A program made the translations under genes and the position numbers. Positions 25,837-34,498 of a stretch of 64,000 nucleotides of DNA are shown piece by piece. This DNA comes from Hydrogenophaga sp. (GTDB lineage Bacteria; Pseudomonadota; Gammaproteobacteria; Burkholderiales; Burkholderiaceae_C): assembly GCF_014773545.1 (NCBI RefSeq), contig NZ_SDDV01000005.1:124001-188000 (forward strand). The letters run 5' to 3'. Each line of letters begins with the position of its first letter. Positions within the stretch are counted from its first letter, which is position 1. The notes under the pieces were generated by a model. That model was given only the letters and a program-made list of their open reading frames with translations. It was not told where the DNA came from and ran no database searches.

Positions 25837-26849
25837 GGCAGCACAATCTCGGTCTCGCGCGCAAACGGCCAGCGGCGGTTGATGTCGCTCAGCAAGTGGT
25901 CGATCTGGCGCAAACCAGCCTCAACTTCGGCGCGCAAAACACCCAGGTCGGCGCTGGCGGTGCGCGTGTTGCCGGCTATGGCCTGCGCGTCAAGCAGCAC
26001 CGCGTCTACTTTTTGCAGGCTGGCGCGGGCAGCGCTGAGCAAACCGTTGAGCTGCTGCACGCTGGTGCGCAGGTCACTGACCAAAGCACCCTGCCCCGGT
26101 GCGGCCCCTTGACCAAACAACTGCCGGTCGGCGTTGGCGCTCAGACCGTCAAGCCGCAGCAGCAGCGCGTCGGCGCGCGCCAGCAGCGCGTTGCTGCGCT
26201 CGATGGTGTTGATCACCCGGTTCGCGTCGGCTTCGTTGCCCATCAGCACGCCCAGGCCACCCTGCCGGCCTTTGAGTTTGCTGCTCACTTGTTGCAAGTT
26301 GGCCAAGCTCTGCGCCAACGCGGCGTCGGCGCTGGTGAGCGCGTTCAGGTTGTTTAGCAGGTCGCGAATGGAGGCGGTTAGGCGTGGAATTTCGGCTGCC
26401 GCATCGCCGCGCAACACTTCACGCACGGCGCCGTCTTCGAGCACGGGATCGGTCATGATGCCGCTGAAGGCGCGGATGCGCGTCGCCCCCACCAGGCCGC
26501 GCTCCATGGTGAAAATGCTCGAACTGCGCAGCCAATGGGCGTCGCGCCTGGGCACGTCGATCAGAATGCGGGCCCGGCCGTCGGCCGCGAGTTCAATGCG
26601 CGCCACCCGGCCAATGGGAAAACCAGAAAAAGTCATGTCCATGCCGACCACCACGCCCTCGGAGTCGTCCGACACCAGCACCAGGCGCTGCGTGCTCTCG
26701 AACACGCCGCGTGCATACAACACATACAGCGCTGCACCCAGCACCAGCGCCAACAGCAATAGCAGCAGCAAGGATGCCTTGAATTCGAGGTTTTTCACCG
26801 GCGCCGGCTCGGCTGCCGGGACGGATGCGGGCTTCAAGGGTGGATTCAT
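25833..26849 (-). CDS. MlaD/MCE-domain substrate-binding protein of a lipid ABC transporter
   Basis: A 338-residue inner-membrane-anchored periplasmic protein. One membrane helix (about 24-46) is followed by an MCE domain (about 53-135, with GVVVGMDMTFSGFPIGRVAR). A long helical, coiled-coil-like region comes next (about 150-320, SNALLARADALLLRLDGLSA). MCE proteins form hexameric rings or tunnels that carry lipids between membranes. It lies between the MlaE-like permease (6 nt upstream) and the coupled lipoprotein. No MlaF ATPase, MlaB or MlaC gene is adjacent. Confidence 0.88.
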   Translation of the reverse strand: MNPPLKPASVPAAEPAPVKNLEFKASLLLLLLLALVLGAALYVLYARGVFESTQRLVLVSDDSEGVVVGMDMTFSGFPIGRVARIELAADGRARILIDVPRRDAHWLRSSSIFTMERGLVGATRIRAFSGIMTDPVLEDGAVREVLRGDAAAEIPRLTASIRDLLNNLNALTSADAALAQSLANLQQVSSKLKGRQGGLGVLMGNEADANRVINTIERSNALLARADALLLRLDGLSANADRQLFGQGAAPGQGALVSDLRTSVQQLNGLLSAARASLQKVDAVLLDAQAIAGNTRTASADLGVLRAEVEAGLRQIDHLLSDINRRWPFARETEIVLP

Positions 26850-26855
26850 ATCGGA

Positions 26856-27662
26856 TCAATAATAATTGCCCACCAGCGAGACGATGTTGATCAGCAGCAG
26901 CACCGAGAACAAGCGGGCGAACTCACCCATGTCGCTGCGCCTGGTGTAGCCGCCGCGGGCGTCGCGCTGCGCACAGCCGGCCAGCGGAACGATCGCCACC
27001 GCCAGACTGAAAAACAAGGTTTTCAGGCTGAAAATCAATATCATGCTGGGGGTGAAGACGCTGCCGACGTTGCGCGTATAAGACGGCAGACCCCAGGGCG
27101 AAAAGCCGTAGACGGTGAAATACGTCAGCAGCAAGGCCACCATGCTGCTGACTGCGGCCAGCAGCAAAACCGAAAAAAAACTGCCCAGGGCACGCGGCAG
27201 CAGTTCGCTGCGCAACAACTGCTGCGGGTCTGGCGCGGCGCCGCCACGCAGTTGCAGCGCCAGTTGCTGGCGCACGCGCTGGGCACCGGGCATGGCGTAG
27301 CGCAAGGCGACGAACAGGGCCGCATAGAGCGGAATGAGCTCCAGCACCAGCGTGCGCACCAAGACCTCGAGCGCAAATTGCGACAGACCATAGCTGTAGG
27401 CAGTGGCTACCACGATGCGGATCAGCACCAGGCTGATGAGCGCCGAGAGCACGACAAACCCAGTCAGCAGCGGCGCGCTGGCCAGGTAAATCTGACTCAG
27501 CACCGCCCGGCGCTGGGCACCTGCGCGGTAGCTTGACGGCACAAACGCCAGCAGTACCATCTGCGCGCCCAGCAGCAACACCCCCCAGCAGGTGCCGACG
27601 CCGGCACGCAGCGTGCGGCCCCAGCGGCTGCAGATGTGGCGCACGGCAGAATAAAGCTTCAT
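26856..27662 (-). CDS. MlaE-family ABC transporter permease
   Basis: A 268-residue permease of the MlaE/YrbE type with five or six membrane helices. Family-like segments include ALEVLVRTLVLELIPLYAAL and FTPSMILIFSLKTLFFSLAV; the latter corresponds to the helix-loop that contacts the ATPase. The ATG at 27662 (MKLYSAVRHICSRWG) is used rather than a longer start lacking similarity. It is the first gene of a trio with the MCE protein and the lipoprotein. The matching ATPase must be encoded elsewhere. Confidence 0.88.
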   Translation of the reverse strand: MKLYSAVRHICSRWGRTLRAGVGTCWGVLLLGAQMVLLAFVPSSYRAGAQRRAVLSQIYLASAPLLTGFVVLSALISLVLIRIVVATAYSYGLSQFALEVLVRTLVLELIPLYAALFVALRYAMPGAQRVRQQLALQLRGGAAPDPQQLLRSELLPRALGSFFSVLLLAAVSSMVALLLTYFTVYGFSPWGLPSYTRNVGSVFTPSMILIFSLKTLFFSLAVAIVPLAGCAQRDARGGYTRRSDMGEFARLFSVLLLINIVSLVGNYY

Positions 27663-27716
27663 GTGCGCATGATAGTGCGCGCCGGACCTGCGTCGCAACA
27701 GCCAAGCGCTACACGC

Positions 27717-28805
27717 TCAGCCCTGTGCCAGCGCCCAGGCCACGTGCTCGCGCACCAGGGCGCTGGGGTGTTTGGCGCGCGTTTGCAGGGCAGCACGCAG
27801 ACGGGCGCGCTGCTCAGGAGCGACGCTGGCGCGCAGCGCGTTGCCCAGCGCCAACGCCACATTGCGCAGCCAGCGCTCGTGCCCGATGCGACGAATTGGG
27901 TTGCCGGCGCTGCGCAGCAAGAATTCCGCTTCGCTCCAGGCCAGCAATTCGATCAGGCTGGCACCCTCGAGTCCGGCGCGCGGGTCGAAATCGGGCAGCG
28001 GGCTGCGCTGCGCGAACTTGTTCCAAGGACAAACCAACTGGCAGTCGTCACAGCCATAAATGCGGTTGCCCAACAGCGCGCGCAGCTCCAGCGGAATCGC
28101 GCCGGCGTGTTCGATCGTCAGGTAAGAGATGCAGCGGCGTGCGTCCAAACGCTGCGGCCCCACGATGGCCTGCGTCGGACAGGCCACCATGCAAGCCTTG
28201 CAAGCACCACAGTGCGCCGCCACGGGTGCGGTGGCAGGCAAGGCCAGGTCGAGGTAAATCTCGCCCAGAAAGAACATCGAGCCCGCGCTGCGGTTGAGCA
28301 CCAGGGTGTGCTTGCCGCGCCAGCCCTGACCGCTGCGAGTGGCCAACTCGGCTTCGAGCACCGGCGCCGAATCGGTGAAAACGCGCTGACCCAGCGGCCC
28401 GACCGCTGCGGCAATGCGCTCGGCCAGACGCTGCAAGCGCACACGCAACACCTTGTGATAGTCGCGGCCGCGGGCGTAGAGCGAGACCACCGCTTCCTCT
28501 GGCCGCTGCAGGCGCTCCAACTCCTGCGCCTGCCAGTTGATCTGGGTCTGGCGCGGCAGATAATCCATGCGCGCGGTCACCACACTCAGCGTGCCTGGCA
28601 GCAGCTCGGCTGGTCGCGCGCGCGCCATGCCGTGGCGTGCCATATAGGCCATTTCACCGTGAAACCCGGCCGCCAGCCAGGCCCGCAAACCAGGCTCGGC
28701 CGCCGAAAGATCAACATCGGACACGCCAATTTGTGAAAATGCAAGCTCCCGGCCCCAGGCCTGAATCTGCGAGACGAGTTGAGTAGCATCAAAACCGGGC
28801 TTCAT
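27717..28805 (-). CDS. queG: epoxyqueuosine reductase
   Basis: QueG reduces epoxyqueuosine to queuosine in tRNA, using cobalamin and two [4Fe-4S] clusters. The 362-residue product has the expected N-domain (FHGEMAYMARH). Its ferredoxin-like cysteine sets are CGACKACMVACPTQAI and GCDDCQLVCPWNKFA near residues 200-265. The C-terminus is a HEAT-like tail. The ATG at 28805 lies inside the start of the divergent tsaE gene; no other start precedes conserved sequence. Confidence 0.95.
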   Translation of the reverse strand: MKPGFDATQLVSQIQAWGRELAFSQIGVSDVDLSAAEPGLRAWLAAGFHGEMAYMARHGMARARPAELLPGTLSVVTARMDYLPRQTQINWQAQELERLQRPEEAVVSLYARGRDYHKVLRVRLQRLAERIAAAVGPLGQRVFTDSAPVLEAELATRSGQGWRGKHTLVLNRSAGSMFFLGEIYLDLALPATAPVAAHCGACKACMVACPTQAIVGPQRLDARRCISYLTIEHAGAIPLELRALLGNRIYGCDDCQLVCPWNKFAQRSPLPDFDPRAGLEGASLIELLAWSEAEFLLRSAGNPIRRIGHERWLRNVALALGNALRASVAPEQRARLRAALQTRAKHPSALVREHVAWALAQG

Positions 28806-29366
28806 GTCCCACCGATTGTAGAAACGACTGCCGCCGGCGACCCGGCGCTCGGGCCGGTCTGGCACGGCTATTGGAGCGACGAAACAGACACGCAAGCCTT
28901 TGCCCGCCAACTGGCCACCTGCCCGGCGCTGGCGCACAGCACGCTGACGCTGCGCGGCGACCTGGGCGCGGGCAAGACCACCCTGGTGCGCCACCTGCTG
29001 CGCGCGCTCGGTGTGCGCGGGCACATCAAAAGCCCCACCTACGCGGTGGTCGAGCCGCACAGCGCAATCGACTGCCCGCTCATGCCGGCCGGCGAACCGC
29101 TGCAGATCTGGCATTTTGACTTTTATCGCTTCAACGACGCGCGCGAATGGGAAGACGCTGGTTTGCGCGAACTTTTTGCCAGTCCCGGCCTCAAGCTGGT
29201 CGAGTGGCCCGAGCGGGCCGCCGATTTCATGCCCCCGGTAGACGCCGAGATCGACATCGAGCCCGACCCCATGCGCACCGACCCCGATCACGACGGCGCG
29301 CGCCGCGTGCGCGTGCGCGCCCACTCCCCCACCGGCCGCTTGCTGCTGGCGGTGCTGGCGACATGA
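28779..29366 (+). CDS. tsaE: tRNA threonylcarbamoyladenosine biosynthesis ATPase TsaE
   Basis: TsaE is the ATPase partner of TsaB-TsaD in making t6A37 of ANN-decoding tRNAs. The 195-residue product has Walker A GDLGAGKTTLVRHLL, a threonine switch in KSPTYAVVEPH and the W-HFDFYRF motif. It is about 40 residues longer than E. coli TsaE, partly through an N-terminal tail and a C-terminal insert. The only usable start is TTG at 28779, so the first 27 nt overlap the divergent queG gene; the next canonical start lies after Walker A. It overlaps amiC by ATGA. Confidence 0.93.
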   Translation: MSSIKTGLHVPPIVETTAAGDPALGPVWHGYWSDETDTQAFARQLATCPALAHSTLTLRGDLGAGKTTLVRHLLRALGVRGHIKSPTYAVVEPHSAIDCPLMPAGEPLQIWHFDFYRFNDAREWEDAGLRELFASPGLKLVEWPERAADFMPPVDAEIDIEPDPMRTDPDHDGARRVRVRAHSPTGRLLLAVLAT

Positions 29367-30868
29367 GACGCGCCTACCATCCAAACCGGCGCACGCTGCT
29401 GTGCACGGGCTCGCTGGTGCTGCTGCTGGGCACGCAACAACTGGCCCATGGCGCCAGCGTGGTGGCGGTGCGCATCTGGCCGGCACCCGAATACACCCGA
29501 GTGACGATCGAGTCGGACGCTGCGCTCTTGGTGCGCCACACCCAGATGACAAACCCGCTGCAACTGGCGGTTGACATCGAGGGCGTCGACCTGGTGGCTG
29601 GACTGCACGAACTGGTCGGCCAGCTCAGGGCCAGCGACCCCAACATCGCCAGCATTCGGGTGCAGCCGCTGGACGCCCGTCAGGTTCGCTTGACGATCGA
29701 TCTCAAACAAGCCATCAAACCGCAGGTGTTCAACCTGGCGCCGGTGGCGGCGTTTCAGCACCGGCTGGTATTTGACCTCTACCCGCTCAACGCGCCCGAC
29801 CCGCTGCAACAATTGATTGCCCAGCGCAACCGTGAACTCGACGCCGCCAGCGAACGCGCGGCCCGCTGGCTCGGACTGGAACCGCGCACAGCCACCGGCA
29901 CCGCTGCGCCCGCCAGCACAGCGCCGGCAGCGAGCAGCACGCAGACCAGCGACCCGCTCGGTGCGCTGATTGCCCAACGCGCGCCGAGCGCGCGCCCGGG
30001 CGTTGCGGGCGGCACGCCACCTGCTGCGCCTGCCGTTGCCGCAGCAAGGACAGCGGCCAGCACTGCCCTCACCAGCCCGGCCAGACCCGCCACGCCAGTC
30101 CTTGCCAACCCGAGTCGACCCGCTGCGCAGACGCGCCGCCACACCGAGCGTCTGATCATTGTCGCGCTCGACCCCGGCCACGGCGGCGAAGACCCGGGCG
30201 CCATCGGCCCCGGCGGCACGCATGAAAAAACCGTGGTGCTGCAAATCGCACGCCGGCTGCGCGAGCGCATCAACGTCAGCCGTGTCAACGGCAATCCGAT
30301 GCGCACCTTCATGACGCGCGACGCCGACTTCTTCATCCCGCTGCAGCGGCGGGTGGAAAAAGCGCGACGCGTGCAGGCCGACCTGTTCATCAGCCTGCAC
30401 GCCGACGCTTTTTTCACGCCACGTCCGCAAGGCGCCAGCCTGTTCGTGCTAAGCACCCGGGGCGCCAGCAGTGCGGCAGCGCGCTGGATGGCGCAACGGG
30501 AAAATGCCGCCGATCTGGTCGGCGGCGTCAACCTGAGCGGCCACGACAGCAGCCTGCATCTCACCTTGTTCGACATGAGCACCACCGCACAAATCAACGA
30601 CAGCCTCAGAGTCGGCCGCTCCATGCTGGGCGAGGTGCGTCAGGTCGCCCGCCTGCACAAGCCGCAAGTCGAACAGGCCAACTTTGCCGTGCTGCGCGCA
30701 CCCGACATTCCCAGCGTGCTGGTGGAGACCGCCTTTATCAGCAACCCAGACGAAGAAAGACGCCTTAACAGCGAGGCGCACCAAAACGCCCTGGCCGACG
30801 CGCTGCTCAGGGGCATCGTGCGCTATTTCGAGCGCAATCCGCCGCTGGCGCGCAATCGGCAGGTGTGA
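29363..30868 (+). CDS. amiC: N-acetylmuramoyl-L-alanine amidase (AmiC-type)
   Basis: The amidase cleaves septal peptidoglycan during cell separation. Of 501 residues, the N-terminus carries a twin-arginine-like signal (NRRTLLCTGSLVLLLG), as in E. coli AmiC. An AMIN domain follows (about 30-135), then a Pro/Ala/Thr-rich linker (about 170-255). The zinc amidase_3 domain comes last (about 262-490), with LDPGHGGEDPGA, the SLHAD histidine and VETAFISN. The ATG at 29363 overlaps the tsaE stop (ATGA). The tsaE-amiC pairing is common in proteobacteria. Confidence 0.95.
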   Translation: MRRAYHPNRRTLLCTGSLVLLLGTQQLAHGASVVAVRIWPAPEYTRVTIESDAALLVRHTQMTNPLQLAVDIEGVDLVAGLHELVGQLRASDPNIASIRVQPLDARQVRLTIDLKQAIKPQVFNLAPVAAFQHRLVFDLYPLNAPDPLQQLIAQRNRELDAASERAARWLGLEPRTATGTAAPASTAPAASSTQTSDPLGALIAQRAPSARPGVAGGTPPAAPAVAAARTAASTALTSPARPATPVLANPSRPAAQTRRHTERLIIVALDPGHGGEDPGAIGPGGTHEKTVVLQIARRLRERINVSRVNGNPMRTFMTRDADFFIPLQRRVEKARRVQADLFISLHADAFFTPRPQGASLFVLSTRGASSAAARWMAQRENAADLVGGVNLSGHDSSLHLTLFDMSTTAQINDSLRVGRSMLGEVRQVARLHKPQVEQANFAVLRAPDIPSVLVETAFISNPDEERRLNSEAHQNALADALLRGIVRYFERNPPLARNRQV

Positions 30869-30937
30869 CGGCGCTCTCTGCACCCGGCATCAGAAGCGAT
30901 CGTCCAGCGCAGGCGAAATCGGTTGCAGCAAGGAAAA

Positions 30938-30967
30938 AGGGGTTGCTTTCACGTGAAAACAACCCCT
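30938..30967. terminator. bidirectional terminator between amiC and tRNA-Val(GAC)
   Basis: AGGGGTTG and CAACCCCT close a stem that extends through TTTCACGTGAAA. On the minus strand the stem is followed directly by a T run (tRNA side). On the plus strand TTTTT comes about 6 nt later (amiC side). It likely serves both converging transcripts. Confidence 0.8.
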
Positions 30968-30976
30968 CTGCATTTT

Positions 30977-31053
30977 TGGTAGGCGCGATTGGACTCGAAC
31001 CAACGACCCCCACCATGTCAAGGTGGTGCTCTAACCAGCTGAGCTACGCGCCT
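30977..31053 (-). tRNA. tRNA-Val (GAC)
   Basis: A complete 77-nt tRNA. The acceptor stem is AGGCGCG/CGCGCCT, the anticodon loop TTGACAT gives GAC in a CCACC/GGTGG stem, and CCA is encoded. The D-arm and variable region match E. coli tRNA-Val(GAC). Confidence 0.97.
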
Positions 31054-31074
31054 GCTAACCATTCCAAGCCTTTG

Positions 31075-31080
31075 ATTGTA
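31075..31080 (-). promoter_or_regulatory. TACAAT -10 of tRNA-Val(GAC)
   Basis: TACAAT on the minus strand lies 22 nt upstream of the mature tRNA 5' end. The -35 region is not obvious. Confidence 0.45.
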
Positions 31081-31176
31081 GCAGTTATCTTTCACGGCGG
31101 CAGATAAAAACCCCTGCTCATGAAACCTGTCACTGCGGGCTTGACCCGAAACCCCGCATGTATCACGTTCAGGCCC

Positions 31177-33507
31177 TCACTTGCGCCGCACGACCCGAAC
31201 TCCGGCCACGTCGGCGGCGACCGACATGGCGCGTGCCACCTGGCGCGTATTGCTCACTTCGATGGTAAAGGTCATCCAGGCGGTGCCCTTGAGCGACTGC
31301 GTTTTCACCCCGATCACGTTCATCTTCTCACGTGCGAAAACCTCTGAAATGTCGCGCAACAGGCCCTGCCGGTCCTGCGCCTGCACCACCACGTCGACCG
31401 GGTAGACCGGATCGGCACCCGCGCCGGCGTTACTGCCCTGCCCGTCCCACTGCACCTCGATGACGCGGCCGGGGGATTTGCGCCGCAGGTGGGCATAGTC
31501 GGGACAATCCAGGCGGTGCACGCCCACCCCTTTGCCGCGCGTGACGAAACCGCCGATCTCATCCGGCGGCGCCGGCTTGCAACAGCGGGCCAGATGCGTC
31601 ATGAGCGATTCCATGCCCACCACCAGTACCCCGCCGCCGGCTTGGCCGGCCGCGCTGCGCGGCTTCTTCAGCCAGGGCTGCGCCGCATCGGCTGGCGCGG
31701 GTGGCAGCAAAGGGCGCAACTGGGCTTCGATGGCGCGCAGCGAGAGTTCGTCCTTGCCGACTTGCTCAAACAAGGCCTGAGCCGACGGCAGACCCAGACT
31801 CAGCGCCAGATCGTCAAATTTCAGCGCCGTTCGGCCCTCGCGCTGCAGCAGCTTTTCCACCGCTTCGCGGCCACGCGCCATGGTGTGTTCCAGCGCCTGG
31901 GCATTGAACCAGGCGCGCACCTTGCTCTTGGCGCGGTGGCCCACCAAGTAGCCCAGTTCGGGGTTGAGCCAGTCGCGCGAGGGGCCGCCCTCTTTGGCCG
32001 CCGTGATCTCCACCGTCTGGCCATTTTGCAAGGGCGTATTGAGTGCGACCATGACGCCGTCGACGCGCGCACCGCGGCAGCGGTGCCCCAAATCGGTGTG
32101 CACGCTGTAGGCGAAGTCGAGCGCGGTGGCGCCTTGCGGCAACTCGACGATCGCAGCTTCTGGCGTGAGCACGTAGATGCGGTCGTCGAACAAGTTCTGC
32201 CCGGCTCCGCTGAGGTCGCGCTCCCAGGCCAGCAACTGGCGCAGCACGGCGATTTTGGCGTCGTATTCAGAGCTGGCCGACACCCCTGCATATCCTTTGG
32301 TGCCGGCTTCCTTGTAGGCCCAGTGCGCGGCCACACCGTGTTCGGCGTGCTCGTGCATGGACTGGGTGCGAATCTGAATCTCGAACGCGCGGCCCTGCGC
32401 GTCGCGCACCACGGTGTGCAGCGACTGGTATCCGTTCGGCTTGGGCTTGGCGATGTAGTCGTCAAACTCCTCGGGCAGCGGCGCGAATTGGGCGCTCACA
32501 TGCGCCAGCACCGCATAGCAGTCTTGCACCCGCGCCACCACCACGCGCAGCGCGCGCAGGTCGAACACCTGATCGAAGTCGAGCGACTTGCCGCGCATCT
32601 TCTTTACGATGCTGTAGATGTGCTTGGGGCGGCCCTGCACGCTGGCGACGATGCCCAGGTGCAACAAGTCTTGTTCGAGCCGCTGGCGCACCTGCTCGAC
32701 GTGGGCTTCGCGCTCGATGCGCTTTTCATCCAGCAGCCGCGCCACTTCTTTGTAGGTTTGCGGCTCCAGAAAACGAAACGCCAGATCCTCCATTTCCCAC
32801 TTGATCTGCCAGATGCCCAGGCGGTTCGCCAGCGGGGCGAAGACCTGCAGCGACTCGCTCGCCAGCGGCACGCCGGGGTCGATTTTGCTGGCGGCAAAAT
32901 AGCGCAGCGTCTGCAAGCGCGAGGCCAGACGCAGCATGACCACGCGCAGATCGCGCGAGAACGACAGCAGCATCTTGCGCACGTTCTCGGTCTGGCTGGC
33001 CGCCAGTTCGGATAGCGGCGCCTTGTTGGGCGAAGCCAGCGGCAAGGCCTGCTCCTGCGCCGCCAGCCGCTCTTCTTCTTTTCTGGCCTGCACCTGTGCG
33101 GCCTTGATGCGCGCCTGGCGCTGCAATTGGAGCAGCTTGGTGGTCTCGACCGCCAGCGCGGCGAAATTCTCGCCAAAGGCCTTGGCAATCACTTCTTGCG
33201 GGCGGTTCAGGTGCTGGCAGGCGTAGACCAGATAAGCGGCTGCCTGCATCGCCTCGGAGCCGCCAATGTCACGCAAAATGGCCGCTACCGCGTCGGCATG
33301 CGCCAGCATGTTTTCGCCGCTGTCGAGCTGCTGGCAGGCCAGCAAGGGTTCGGCAAAAGCGCGCGCGCGCGCCAGCGCCTGCACCTGCTCGGGCAGACTG
33401 GCGGCGGTGGCCGCGACAATCGGCGCCGCTGGCGCCGCAGGCGGCGCCAGCGGCGCCGACGCGGCGGGCAGCGAACGCCTCATCAGGGCGCGCAGGTAAT
33501 TTTTCAT
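31177..33507 (-). CDS. relA: RelA-type (p)ppGpp synthetase
   Basis: RelA makes (p)ppGpp on stalled ribosomes. The 776-residue product has a degenerate hydrolase domain (YLVYACQHLNRPQEVI in place of the HDxxED site), so it should be synthesis-only. A synthetase domain follows (about 300-430; FDLRALRVVV, PNGYQSLHTVV, FEIQIRTQSMHEHAEHG). Then come a TGS domain (about 450-515), a zinc-finger region (about 640-665, HLARCCKPAPPDEIGG) and a C-terminal ACT domain (about 700-776). The ATG at 33507 overlaps the upstream hydrolase stop (ATGA). An Ala/Pro-rich stretch at residues 17-29 is encoded by a large DNA palindrome. Confidence 0.95.
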   Translation of the reverse strand: MKNYLRALMRRSLPAASAPLAPPAAPAAPIVAATAASLPEQVQALARARAFAEPLLACQQLDSGENMLAHADAVAAILRDIGGSEAMQAAAYLVYACQHLNRPQEVIAKAFGENFAALAVETTKLLQLQRQARIKAAQVQARKEEERLAAQEQALPLASPNKAPLSELAASQTENVRKMLLSFSRDLRVVMLRLASRLQTLRYFAASKIDPGVPLASESLQVFAPLANRLGIWQIKWEMEDLAFRFLEPQTYKEVARLLDEKRIEREAHVEQVRQRLEQDLLHLGIVASVQGRPKHIYSIVKKMRGKSLDFDQVFDLRALRVVVARVQDCYAVLAHVSAQFAPLPEEFDDYIAKPKPNGYQSLHTVVRDAQGRAFEIQIRTQSMHEHAEHGVAAHWAYKEAGTKGYAGVSASSEYDAKIAVLRQLLAWERDLSGAGQNLFDDRIYVLTPEAAIVELPQGATALDFAYSVHTDLGHRCRGARVDGVMVALNTPLQNGQTVEITAAKEGGPSRDWLNPELGYLVGHRAKSKVRAWFNAQALEHTMARGREAVEKLLQREGRTALKFDDLALSLGLPSAQALFEQVGKDELSLRAIEAQLRPLLPPAPADAAQPWLKKPRSAAGQAGGGVLVVGMESLMTHLARCCKPAPPDEIGGFVTRGKGVGVHRLDCPDYAHLRRKSPGRVIEVQWDGQGSNAGAGADPVYPVDVVVQAQDRQGLLRDISEVFAREKMNVIGVKTQSLKGTAWMTFTIEVSNTRQVARAMSVAADVAGVRVVRRK
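33422..33457. repeat. 36-bp near-perfect palindrome inside the 5' end of relA
   Basis: GGCGCCGCTGGCGCCGC (33422-33438) and its exact reverse complement GCGGCGCCAGCGGCGCC (33441-33457) flank just 2 bp. In relA mRNA this would form a stem of about 16 GC-rich pairs, 51-86 nt after the start codon. It encodes the APLAPPAAPAAP stretch. Confidence 0.85.
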
Positions 33508-34421
33508 GCCGCGTTCAAAAACGCTTTCACCACCGCAAGCTGATCGGCCGCAACCAGTGTGGGGGCGTGTCCGACACCGGCAAACTCGACGCAGTGCGCG
33601 CGCGGGCCGCGAGCCGCCATCTGGGCCGCCGTGGCGCGGCTGAGCAAATCGGAGTCGGCCCCGCGCAGCAACAGCGTACGCGCCGCAATGGCGTCATACT
33701 GACTCCACAGCGCCGCCTGGGCTTGCTGCACCAGCGGCGCAGCCGCCTCGGCCAGGGCCTGAAAAGGCAGCGCGATGGCCGGGTCGTAGTGCAGCCACCA
33801 GCGGCCTGCACGCTCGCGCAGCATGGGGCCAGACAATGCCAGCCACTGCGCAGGCGTGTGCGGTCCGAACGCACCGGAGATCGAGCGCAAGTAATCGATC
33901 GCCTCTTGCGCACTGGCAAACGACGGGTTGCGCCCCACGTACAGCGCCATGCGCTGCAGCGCCGCCAACTCGATCACCGGGCCGACGTCGTTGAGCACCA
34001 GGCGGCGCAAACCCAGTCCGGGTTGGGCCGCCAGTGCCATGCCAATCAGGCCGCCCAAGCTGGAGCCGACCCAGTCCAGGCTGGCGTCTGGCAGCTCGCT
34101 GCGAACGTGCTGCACCAACGCGAGCAGGTCGGCGGCGTAGGTGGGGATCTGGTACGCCAGCGGATCGTCCAGCCAGTCGCTCTCGCCCCGACCGGCGACG
34201 TCGACCGCCAGCACATGTGAGTCCGACTGCATGGCCTGGGCCAGCAGGTCGAAATCGCGTCCCTGGCGCGTCAGTCCATGAACGCAGATCAGCACCCGGC
34301 GGCAGGCCGCGTCGGCGGCCGGCCAGACCCAATAGGCCATGCGACGCGGGCCGCCCGTGCGTGCCAGAGGCCCGCCCGGCTCCAGATGGCGCAGCAGCGG
34401 CGCGGTGCCGATTCGATTCAT
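33504..34421 (-). CDS. alpha/beta-hydrolase
   Basis: A 305-residue serine hydrolase of the alpha/beta fold. HG is in ICVHGLTRQGRDFD, the nucleophile elbow is GSSLGG, the acid lies in LLLRGADSDLL, and the histidine in GVGHAPTL near the C-terminus. I see no signal peptide, so it is cytoplasmic. The ATG at 34421 (MNRIGTAPLLRHLEPGG) is preferred to an upstream start. Its stop overlaps the relA start by ATGA, so the two are translationally coupled. The substrate is unknown; a role tied to relA expression is only suggested by context. Confidence 0.88.
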   Translation of the reverse strand: MNRIGTAPLLRHLEPGGPLARTGGPRRMAYWVWPAADAACRRVLICVHGLTRQGRDFDLLAQAMQSDSHVLAVDVAGRGESDWLDDPLAYQIPTYAADLLALVQHVRSELPDASLDWVGSSLGGLIGMALAAQPGLGLRRLVLNDVGPVIELAALQRMALYVGRNPSFASAQEAIDYLRSISGAFGPHTPAQWLALSGPMLRERAGRWWLHYDPAIALPFQALAEAAAPLVQQAQAALWSQYDAIAARTLLLRGADSDLLSRATAAQMAARGPRAHCVEFAGVGHAPTLVAADQLAVVKAFLNAA

Positions 34422-34443
34422 GGGGTGGGTCTCCGGGATGATT

Positions 34444-34498
34444 CGAGATTGTCCATTAGGCGCAGATGCGATGCTGTTTGAATGAAGGAACAATCTCG
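34444..34498. promoter_or_regulatory. 9-bp inverted repeat pair in the hydrolase-relA / bdhA divergent region
   Basis: CGAGATTGT (34444-34452) and ACAATCTCG (34490-34498) are exact reverse complements 37 bp apart. The right arm sits between TTGAAT (34478) and GATAAT (34499), a possible bdhA promoter with short 15-nt spacing. The arms may be paired operator half-sites or two separate sites. Confidence 0.4.
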
